Shown here in pieces: positions 7,625 to 14,063 of a stretch of DNA of 15,754 nt; the stretch's first letter is position 1, and each line of letters starts with the position of its first letter. Both the position numbers and the translations under genes were made by a program. The stretch covers positions 1 through 15,754 of the forward strand of contig DATGKR010000001.1 in the NCBI GenBank assembly GCA_035294565.1, read 5' to 3'. The DNA is from DATGKR01 sp035294565. Lineage in GTDB: Bacteria > Actinomycetota > Acidimicrobiia > Acidimicrobiales > Palsa-688. The notes beneath the pieces are model-generated. The model searched no databases, was not told where the DNA came from, and was given only the letters and a program-made list of their open reading frames with translations.

Positions 7625-10113
7625 CGCCGACCCTCCAGCACCCGCGGCACCTTGAAACGGACGGCGGCGACGCCGCGCGCCGCCTCTGCGGCGAAGGCGG
7701 CGACGGCCAACCCGCCGATCGGCGGGGCGGCGACCCAGGCGAGAGCCGCCACGACGAGCCACAGCACGGCCGGCCGGGCGCGCAGCCGGGTCCGGACGCG
7801 CACCTGGACGCATCCTTGGGGGTGGGCGCTCGAGACCAGGTCTCCGGCGACGACGAGGCTGCCGAGCAGGCGGGCGTCGTAGTCCTCCCAGCCGGACGGG
7901 ACGACCACCTTCACCCGCGCCGAGCGCAGGGCGCCGACCAGCCGGGCGAGCAGCGCCGGGCGGCCCTCCTCGTCTGGGTAGAGCAGCACGCCTCCCGCCA
8001 GGCGTCTCGCCTCGGGCACCGACGTCGAGGCGCCGGCGGGCGACCTGCTGAGGAGAACCTGCTCGCGGGTGCGGGCGAAGGTGCGGGCGACCGGCTGGAG
8101 GAGGTGGCAGGCCGCGACACCCAGGCGGAACCTCAAAGCCGGGGCTGCCAGCCGGAGCGGCGGCTGCACCCGGGCGGCGTCGAGGCCGCCGAGGCCCAGG
8201 AGGAACGCCAGCCCGACGGCGCCGGCCACGGCCATCCACGGCTGCCAGACGGCGAGCAGGGACACGACGATGGCGGCGATGGCTGCCGGGACGCCGACCT
8301 GGTGGGCCACGTCGAGGGCGTGGCCTCCCGCCCCGTACACGGACTGGTAGGCAGCGGCGCCGTAGAGGCCCCGGTACACCCGCGGCCTGAAGAGGCCGGG
8401 CACCAGCGAGTTGTATATCCGACCCCTCCAGCGGGCGGTGCCGAGCGAGGTGAAACGATCCGGGTGGCGCTGCTCGACGAGCGCCTCGGAGCGGCCGTAA
8501 CCCCGCTGCTGGCGCAGGTAGGCGCCGATCCCGGGGCGCCGGTGGTGCCACACGAAGGCGGCCGGGTGGAAGCCGATGCTGTACCCCCGGTCGAGCACCT
8601 TCCAGCACACGTCGACGTCGTCGCCGGCGGCGGTGTAGACGGGGTCGAAGCCGCCCACCTCCTCCAGGGCGTGGCGCCAGAAGGCCATGTTGCAGCCTGG
8701 AACGTGCTCGGCCCGGTCGTCGGCGTAGAGCACGTGGACCGGTCCCCCCGGGGCCCGGGCGACCATCTCCGCCCCGAGACCGTCGGAGGACGGAGGGAAG
8801 TTCGGTCCCCCGGCGGCTGCGACGTCGGCCGCGTCGAATCCGAAGACCAGGTAGTAGGGCCATTCCGGCGGCGGGTAGGCGTCGGCGTCGAGGTAGGCGA
8901 CGATCCGGCCGCGCGCCACCGCCAGGCCGGCGTTGCGGGCCGCCGACAAGCCGGCGTGGGGCACCGAGACCAGCCGCGCCCGGGGGTGGCGGGCCGCTGT
9001 GTCCGCGGTCGCGTCGGTGGAGCCGTCGTCGACCACGATCACCTCCAGGTCCGGGTAGTCGAGCGCGCAGGTGTGGCTCAGGCACTCGTCGAGGGTCGCG
9101 GCGGCGTTGTAGGCGCAGATGACGACCGACAGGGAGGGCCACGCCTCCCTGAGGTCGCGAGGCGATGCCTGGCTCCAGCGGCGCAGTACCTCGAGGGCGG
9201 GCCGCGGGGACCGGTCGCGCCTGGTCAGGCCGAAGCTCCACCCCTCCACCTCGGCGTCACCCACATGCCATTCGTCGGTCCAGGAGAACACGCAAGTGCC
9301 CGCCACGCCTCGCTCGAGGGCGGTGGAGAGCAGCCAGTCGAGCACCTCCGCCTGGCGCACTTCGCCGGCGACGCCCGAGCCGCTGCCGGCGTCGAGACCG
9401 ACCTCGCCGAGCACGAGCGGACGGTCCCCGGCCAGGTGGTGAAGGCGGGTCAGGTAGCGCCGGAAGTCGTTCTTCCGCTCGAGGAAAACGTTGTAGGTGA
9501 GGAAGTCCAGGCCGGGCACGGTGAGGTACTCGGCGGTCGGGTAGTTGGCGTAGGTGACCAGCATGTCGGGGTCGACCTCGCGGACCGCCTCGACCAGGCG
9601 TCCCAGGGCTGCGGCGACCTTCGAAGAGCCGTACCAGCGCAGGACGTCGGCGGGAACCTCGTTGCCGAGGCAGAGGCCGAGCACCGTCGGCTCGCCCGCC
9701 AGACGCTGCGCGTGGCGGCGCACCTCCGCCTCCGCCTCGCGCCCGACCCGGCGCATCTCGCGCCTCCCGCCGCCGAGCAGGTAGCGCCAGTCGGGGTAGA
9801 AGACGCCGGCGAGGAGCCGCAACCCGAAGTCGGCGGCGGTCTCCACCACGTCGTCGGGTGGCGCCGTGTAGGTGCGCACCACCGTGACGCCCTGCTCCCG
9901 TATGGACTCGAAGTCCAGCTTGACACCGCTGCGGTCGGGGAAGCGGGCCCCGTCGTTGTCGCGGGGGCGGAAGGTTCCGTAGGTGACGCCGGTGAAACGG
10001 AACCGCCGGTCGCCGAGCCCGAAGAACTTGCCGTCCACGCGCACGCGCTCCGACGAGGCGCCGGCCGGCCGGCGCGACGCCGGGCCCTCCCGCTCCTTCG
10101 GGTTGTTGAACAC
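7621..10113 (-). CDS. Fusion protein: clan GH-A glycoside hydrolase + GT2 glycosyltransferase + membrane C-terminus
   Basis: 830-residue multidomain protein, first gene of the operon. Residues ~25-315 form a TIM-barrel hydrolase domain of clan GH-A type (GH2/GH5-like). It has Asn-Glu152 in GLCLGNEVP as acid/base, Glu237 in LVLGEVGLDAG as nucleophile, and an FSWTDEWHVG segment near the end. Residues ~329-545 form a GT2 (GT-A) domain: SVVICAYN, VVDDGSTD (Asp362/363), YLDADAYPP (DAD 409-411), the acceptor-side AGDDVDVCW and the RQQRGYG segment. Hydrophobic segments at ~607-643 and ~783-810 anchor it in the membrane. The GTG at 10111-10113 is picked because codon use turns G+C-rich there. The open frame upstream is full of rare codons (TTA, ATA, GTA). 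GTG 10036-10038, with GGAG nine bases before it, would give 805 aa and start right at the hydrolase domain. Both activities look intact; substrates unknown. Confidence 0.88.
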   Translation of the reverse strand: MFNNPKEREGPASRRPAGASSERVRVDGKFFGLGDRRFRFTGVTYGTFRPRDNDGARFPDRSGVKLDFESIREQGVTVVRTYTAPPDDVVETAADFGLRLLAGVFYPDWRYLLGGGRREMRRVGREAEAEVRRHAQRLAGEPTVLGLCLGNEVPADVLRWYGSSKVAAALGRLVEAVREVDPDMLVTYANYPTAEYLTVPGLDFLTYNVFLERKNDFRRYLTRLHHLAGDRPLVLGEVGLDAGSGSGVAGEVRQAEVLDWLLSTALERGVAGTCVFSWTDEWHVGDAEVEGWSFGLTRRDRSPRPALEVLRRWSQASPRDLREAWPSLSVVICAYNAAATLDECLSHTCALDYPDLEVIVVDDGSTDATADTAARHPRARLVSVPHAGLSAARNAGLAVARGRIVAYLDADAYPPPEWPYYLVFGFDAADVAAAGGPNFPPSSDGLGAEMVARAPGGPVHVLYADDRAEHVPGCNMAFWRHALEEVGGFDPVYTAAGDDVDVCWKVLDRGYSIGFHPAAFVWHHRRPGIGAYLRQQRGYGRSEALVEQRHPDRFTSLGTARWRGRIYNSLVPGLFRPRVYRGLYGAAAYQSVYGAGGHALDVAHQVGVPAAIAAIVVSLLAVWQPWMAVAGAVGLAFLLGLGGLDAARVQPPLRLAAPALRFRLGVAACHLLQPVARTFARTREQVLLSRSPAGASTSVPEARRLAGGVLLYPDEEGRPALLARLVGALRSARVKVVVPSGWEDYDARLLGSLVVAGDLVSSAHPQGCVQVRVRTRLRARPAVLWLVVAALAWVAAPPIGGLAVAAFAAEAARGVAAVRFKVPRVLEGRR

Positions 10114-10139
10114 GCCAGCTACAGGACTCGCCGATGCAT

Positions 10140-10238
10140 CGTCGAGGAGGGATATCGCCGTTAAGCGACGCTCCGTTACACCTCGACGCGGTTTTTCGGC
10201 CTGCCCGACCTTTTCCAGCCCTTTTCGGCCGAGCAGGC
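10140..10238 (-). promoter_or_regulatory. Structured 5' leader of the glycan operon (candidate regulatory RNA)
   Basis: On the minus strand GCCTGCTCGGCC (10238-10227) can pair with GGTCGGGCAGGC (10210-10199) as a 12-bp stem around a 16-base A-rich loop. Two of the pairs are G-U, so the stem is continuous only in RNA made from the minus strand. Downstream, CGTCGAGG (10188-10181) pairs perfectly with CCTCGACG (10147-10140) around a 33-base segment that contains a small GTCGC/GCGAT hairpin. The GTG start of the operon follows 27 bases later. I do not recognise a known riboswitch class: the ydaO and c-di-GMP-I signature blocks are absent. Confidence 0.4.
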
Positions 10239-10287
10239 GTGTCGCGGGACGGTCTTTCGATGTGATCCATGTCATGGCAGGGTGGAT

Positions 10288-10314
10288 GTGACCGGATGGT
10301 GGACCCGGTACCGT
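10288..10314 (+). promoter_or_regulatory. Possible leaderless promoter of the SEC-C gene
   Basis: TACCGT at 10309-10314 fits the TANNNT -10 pattern and ends seven bases before the ATG at 10322, which would put the transcript start at the ATG itself. GTGACC at 10288-10293 matches four of six -35 positions but the spacer is only 15 bases. The gene has no Shine-Dalgarno sequence, which agrees with a leaderless message, common in actinobacteria. Weak on its own. Confidence 0.35.
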
Positions 10315-10321
10315 CGCGGGC

Positions 10322-13072
10322 ATGGACCCGGACAGGTTGGAGCTCCTCTTCGGAACGGCAGAGCCGGGCATCGACCCGACCGACCCCGACGAACGCGCGC
10401 CCCTGCTGGCAGAACGCTTTCCCGGTGAGCCTCTGGCCCGAGCGATCACCGAGGTGGTAGCCGGCCAGATCGTCTCGAACGACCCGCCCGAGGTGTGGGA
10501 CGCCGCCCGCCGGCTCCTCGACGCCGGCTTCGAAGCGGTGCGGGTCATGTCCCAGCTGCGGATGGCCCTGCTCTCCTACATGCAGAGCAAGTGGGGGGGC
10601 GACGCCAGCTCCCCCGACCCACCCCGCTACGAGGATCTGCTCGCCGGCCTCCCGCTGCCCGAGAGCCACGAGGTCGAAGCGGCGCTGCGCGGGGAAGCCC
10701 AGGCATCGCCGGGCATCGCCGTCGACGAGCTGCGGGCCCGGGCCGCCCTGCGCCTCGGGCGCGATCCCGGCGACCGCCTGGTGACCGCTCTGGTGGACAT
10801 GGTGGCCGACCACCTGACCGACCCGGACGGGCCGCTCATGCTCCTCGCCGGCGACCGGGTGGCCGACGCCGAGGCGCTCGCCGCCGGCGTCGTGCTCACC
10901 CACGAGGTCGACGACGCCGAGATCGGCACCGACTCCCTCGACCTCGGCGTGGACCTGGCCGGCTTCGAGCGGCTGGAGCCGACCCCCCCGGGGCTCGACG
11001 AACCTCTGGAGCTGTTCTCGATCGAGCCGGGCTACCCCGGGTGGCACGGGCCAGAAGGCTGGCTCGGCGCCTTCTCCGCCGGCGACGTCCTGGCGGTGAG
11101 GGTAGCCGGCGGACAGCTCAGCCTGGAGAGGCTCGAGTCGAAGCCGCCCCTCGAGCGGCGGGTCGTCGACCTGCTGCGCGCGTCCTACGAGCGCGAGGCC
11201 GCCGACGACGACCTCCCCGTGCTCGTCGAGGACATCCTCGCCAACGCGCTCCTCGAAGACCCCGACGCCTTCGCCACGCCGCAGGCGCCGCTCGGCGACG
11301 CCCTCGAGGCCGCCGGCTTGGAGATCCAAGGCGGCTACGCCGCCCACGACCCCGCCATGTGGGAGAACCGCCGGCGCCTACAACGGACCTTCCGCGTCTT
11401 CGACGAGCTGGAGGACAAAAAAGACCGCGACGCGGTCCTCGACCTCCTGGCGATGATCGACGGGGACGGCTTCGACCCGGCTCGCCTGGCGCGCTGCGGG
11501 CGGGCGATCACCGAGTACGAGCTCTGCGATGTGGTCGCCCACGAGCTGGTCGCCCACGACAGCGACGGCGCCGGCAAAGCCGAGCGGTTCGCCGAGAGGG
11601 TCGGCGCCACCCGCTGCCGGCCCGAGCTGCAGGCCGGCGCCCGCTGGCTGGCGGCGCTCACCAGCGAGGAGGAGGGCCAGACGCTGGTCGCCGAAGCCCA
11701 CCTGCACCTCGCCGTCGAAGCCGACCCGGGCTGGGCACCGGCGGTCGACCGCCTCGCCTGGTACCTGTTCGACCGGGGCCGGGCCGCCGAGGCGGCGGCG
11801 CTGTGGCGCAGCCTCGGTCTCACCGCGGGAGACAGCCAGGATCTGGCCACCGCCGAGAGCTTCGCCCGGACCGGCAAGTCGAAGCTGGGACGAAACGACC
11901 CCTGCTGGTGCGGCTCGGGCCGCAAGTACAAGGCGTGCCACCTCGGCGCCGCCGAGACGGCGCCGCTGGCCGAAAGGGTCGGCTGGCTGGCCCGCAAGGC
12001 CGCCGGCTTCGTGGAGCGCGACGAAGACGCCGCCGAGGAGCTCTGGGACCTCGCCGCGGTGCGCGCCGGCGGATCCGACCGGGACTCCCTGCGGCGAGCC
12101 CTGAGCGACCCCCTGCTCGTCGACGTCGTGCTCACCGAGGGCGGCTGGTTCGAGCAGTTCCTCGAAAGGCGGGGACCGCTGCTCCCAGACGACGAGGCGA
12201 TCCTCGCCCAGTCGTGGGTGCTGGTGGACCGCAGCCTCTACGAGGTGGCCGAAGTGCGCCCGGGGGCCGGCCTGACGCTGGTCGACCTGCGCAGCGCCGA
12301 GCGGCTCGACGTCGCGGAGAGATCCGTTTCCCGCCAGGTCGTGCCCGGCTCGGTGATCTGCGCGCGCCCTGTGCCCGACGGCGGTGACGGCCACCAGCTG
12401 GTGGGCGCCGTGTTCCCCGTGGCGGCCGGCCGGGAGAAGGACCTGCTCGAAGTCCTCGACAGCGGGGACCCCGAGGCGATAGTGGAGTGGGTGGCCGCGG
12501 CCGAGGCCCCGCCCCGCGTGCAGACCAGGGAGGGAGAGGACCTGGTGGAATGCCGGGCGGAGCTGGCCTTCGACGATCCGGACGCCGCCCGGGCCTTCCT
12601 CGACGACGCCTACGAGGCCGAAGGGGACTCCACCTGGACCGAGATGCACGACATGGGCGGCGGCGAGAGGATCTTGCGGGCCGTGCTGCACCTCGAAGGC
12701 GACCGGCTCAGCGTGGAGACGCACAGCGCCGAGCGGATGGACCGCGTGCTCTCACGCCTGCCCGCGGCGCGGGTGCTTTCCGACGAGCGGCGGCCGCTGG
12801 CCCCAGGCGAGACGCCCCGGCCGCCGGCGCACCTGCCGCAGCCGGCGGACCCGGACGAGCTCGCCGCCGTGATCCGGCAGATCCAGGATCAGATGGAGGC
12901 GCGCTGGTGCGACGAGCAGGTGCCCGCCCTCGGGGGCTTGACGCCCCGCCAGGCGGCGGCGGACCCGTCGCGGCGCGAGACCCTCGAACGCCTGCTGCTC
13001 ACGTTGGGCGACGCCCCCGAGGGGGCCTTCGCCATGAGGCCCGAGCGGATACGCCGACTGCTGGGGATGTGA
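10322..13072 (+). CDS. Large SEC-C zinc-motif protein of unknown function
   Basis: 916-residue, very acidic, probably cytoplasmic protein with no signal or membrane segment. The N-terminal ~90 residues, with VAGQIVSNDPPEVWDAARRLLDAGF, resemble the helical DUF1841 type. About residues 455-505 look like a tetratricopeptide-style helical pair (AEAHLHLAVEADPGWAPAV). A complete SEC-C motif, CWC-x8-CH, follows with Cys528, Cys530, Cys539 and His540, which binds zinc in SecA and many bacterial proteins. The C-terminus carries WCDEQVPALGGLTPRQAA, a short module I associate with SEC-C-containing hypothetical proteins. The motif often mediates protein or ribosome contacts, but no enzymatic function can be assigned. 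The ATG start is the only good one, 208 bases from the divergent operon. Confidence 0.85.
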   Translation: MDPDRLELLFGTAEPGIDPTDPDERAPLLAERFPGEPLARAITEVVAGQIVSNDPPEVWDAARRLLDAGFEAVRVMSQLRMALLSYMQSKWGGDASSPDPPRYEDLLAGLPLPESHEVEAALRGEAQASPGIAVDELRARAALRLGRDPGDRLVTALVDMVADHLTDPDGPLMLLAGDRVADAEALAAGVVLTHEVDDAEIGTDSLDLGVDLAGFERLEPTPPGLDEPLELFSIEPGYPGWHGPEGWLGAFSAGDVLAVRVAGGQLSLERLESKPPLERRVVDLLRASYEREAADDDLPVLVEDILANALLEDPDAFATPQAPLGDALEAAGLEIQGGYAAHDPAMWENRRRLQRTFRVFDELEDKKDRDAVLDLLAMIDGDGFDPARLARCGRAITEYELCDVVAHELVAHDSDGAGKAERFAERVGATRCRPELQAGARWLAALTSEEEGQTLVAEAHLHLAVEADPGWAPAVDRLAWYLFDRGRAAEAAALWRSLGLTAGDSQDLATAESFARTGKSKLGRNDPCWCGSGRKYKACHLGAAETAPLAERVGWLARKAAGFVERDEDAAEELWDLAAVRAGGSDRDSLRRALSDPLLVDVVLTEGGWFEQFLERRGPLLPDDEAILAQSWVLVDRSLYEVAEVRPGAGLTLVDLRSAERLDVAERSVSRQVVPGSVICARPVPDGGDGHQLVGAVFPVAAGREKDLLEVLDSGDPEAIVEWVAAAEAPPRVQTREGEDLVECRAELAFDDPDAARAFLDDAYEAEGDSTWTEMHDMGGGERILRAVLHLEGDRLSVETHSAERMDRVLSRLPAARVLSDERRPLAPGETPRPPAHLPQPADPDELAAVIRQIQDQMEARWCDEQVPALGGLTPRQAAADPSRRETLERLLLTLGDAPEGAFAMRPERIRRLLGM

Positions 13073-13107
13073 GGCGGTCGCCTCGCCGGCGCCCGCTCGT
13101 GCCGGGC
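13071..13107. terminator. Possible terminator between convergent genes
   Basis: GAGGCG (13071-13076) and CGCCTC (13079-13084) form a perfect palindrome touching the SEC-C stop codon. GCCCG (13091-13095) and CGGGC (13103-13107) form a second short stem. The region lies between two convergent stops 48 bases apart. No T-tract is present, so this is a weak call. Confidence 0.35.
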
Positions 13108-13120
13108 ACAGCCGGGAAAC

Positions 13121-13552
13121 TCAGGCGCTGGCCGGCTTCTGGCGGATCCAGAGCGCCGAGCCGTCCTCGGAGAGCACGCCGGCCGGCTTGTGGAGCTGCA
13201 CCTGGCTCTCGCCGGACACGCCGGCGAACCTGGTGTGGGCGGTGATGGCCTCGGTGACGCTGTGGCCGTCGGGCCGCAAGAGGGTGATCGACGACGGGCT
13301 GACGGCGGTCACCTTGCCCCGGTCCAGCTCGAGGGTTACCCACCGGCCGCGCATCTTGACCTCGAAGGTGGCGTAGTCGGCGCGCCCGAGGAGGGTCCGG
13401 CGAGCCTTGGGGTGGGCTGCTCTGGCGTGGGCTGCCGGCGCGGCGGGCTTCGGTGGAGGGGTGGAGCCGGTCGAGGTGGCGGCGTAGGCGGTGCCGCCGG
13501 CTCCGACGGCGGCCGCCAGGCCGAGGGCTGCAAGCATGTGGGGTAGTGCCAT
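13121..13552 (-). CDS. Small secreted protein with a DUF5666-like beta domain
   Basis: 143 residues. The N-terminus is a signal peptide: MALPHMLAALGLAAAVGAGG followed by TAYAATS, with a likely cut after AYA near residue 24. A Pro/Ala/Lys-rich linker follows, then a beta-rich domain containing GKVTAVSPSSITLLRPDGHS and TAHTRFAG. This pattern is typical of the small OB-like DUF5666 fold seen in secreted proteins. No catalytic residues can be proposed. ATG 13550-13552 is chosen because it starts the signal peptide; the same frame stays open upstream but with no matching content. It diverges from the membrane protein gene across 58 bases. Confidence 0.72.
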   Translation of the reverse strand: MALPHMLAALGLAAAVGAGGTAYAATSTGSTPPPKPAAPAAHARAAHPKARRTLLGRADYATFEVKMRGRWVTLELDRGKVTAVSPSSITLLRPDGHSVTEAITAHTRFAGVSGESQVQLHKPAGVLSEDGSALWIRQKPASA

Positions 13553-13610
13553 GTGCCCATGATGGGACGACGTTGTCAGGAGCTGGCCGCGAAGATGTGA
13601 GGACTCTGTG

Positions 13611-14006
13611 ATGGACGCGTCCCTCTTCGGCCTCTCCCAGACCCAGGCGCTGGTCGTCCTGTTCGTCATCGCCCCGTTCGCGGTGGCCGCCGTTGTCGTG
13701 CCGCTGGTCGCGTGGCGCCACTCGGGCGGGCCCCCACCGCTGCGAACATCGGAAATCCTCGCCCGGGGCGACCCGGGGCGGGCCGAGGTGGTGTCCGTGC
13801 GCAACGTCGGGAACCTGCTCGACGCCCGCCCCATGGTCCGCTTCGTCCTGCGGGTGACGTCGGATCCGGAGCCTTTCGAGCTGGAGGTGGTCCAGTCGCT
13901 TCCCCGGACGGCGGTGCGCGGCTTCAGGCCGGGCGACGTCGTCGACGTGCGCCTCACGCCCGACCGCCGAGCCGGCGCCGTCGTGTGGTCGGTCGAGCAG
14001 TACTGA
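13611..14006 (+). CDS. Small membrane-anchored protein of unknown function
   Basis: 131 residues. One N-terminal membrane helix (about residues 11-33, QALVVLFVIAPFAVAAVVVP) is followed by a soluble beta-rich domain (RAEVVSVRNVGNLLDARPMV, FELEVVQSLP, RGFRPGDVVDVRLTP). This layout resembles small actinobacterial membrane proteins in which a helix carries a barrel-like domain on one face of the membrane; I cannot name the family. GAGGA at 13599-13603 lies seven bases before the ATG and decides the start against the in-frame GTG at 13608. Confidence 0.75.
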   Translation: MDASLFGLSQTQALVVLFVIAPFAVAAVVVPLVAWRHSGGPPPLRTSEILARGDPGRAEVVSVRNVGNLLDARPMVRFVLRVTSDPEPFELEVVQSLPRTAVRGFRPGDVVDVRLTPDRRAGAVVWSVEQY

Positions 14007-14019
14007 CGCCCTGTCCGCA

Positions 14020-14063
14020 AGCGCCTCGCCGAGGCGGGGCGGGGCGGCTCGCGGCGAGGCGCT
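14020..14063. terminator. Bidirectional terminator-like hairpin
   Basis: AGCGCCTCGCCG (14020-14031) and CGGCGAGGCGCT (14052-14063) are perfect 12-base inverted repeats around a 20-base G-rich loop. A competing 7-1-7 palindrome, CGCCTCG-C-CGAGGCG, overlaps the left arm. The hairpin lies between the convergent stops and reaches into the stop codon of the EAL gene. No T-tract, as usual for actinobacterial terminators. Confidence 0.65.

Noticed and set aside
7816..10164. 782-codon plus-strand open frame
   Set aside because: Antisense to the hydrolase/glycosyltransferase fusion; no domain signatures and repetitive Val/Gly/Glu composition.
10114..10275. Upstream extension of the fusion protein to the ATG at 10273-10275
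   Set aside because: No ribosome site, and the added codons include TTA, ATA, GTA, CGA and several AAA, unlike the gene body; the stretch is better explained as a structured leader.
10267..10277. CCATG-T-CATGG palindrome upstream of the SEC-C gene
   Set aside because: Only 11 bases, does not extend, and no regulator gene adjoins it; too weak to call an operator.
13336..13560. 74-residue Pro-rich minus-strand frame starting at 13560
   Set aside because: Overlaps the signal-peptide gene in another frame; proline runs are a frame-shift artefact of the linker region.
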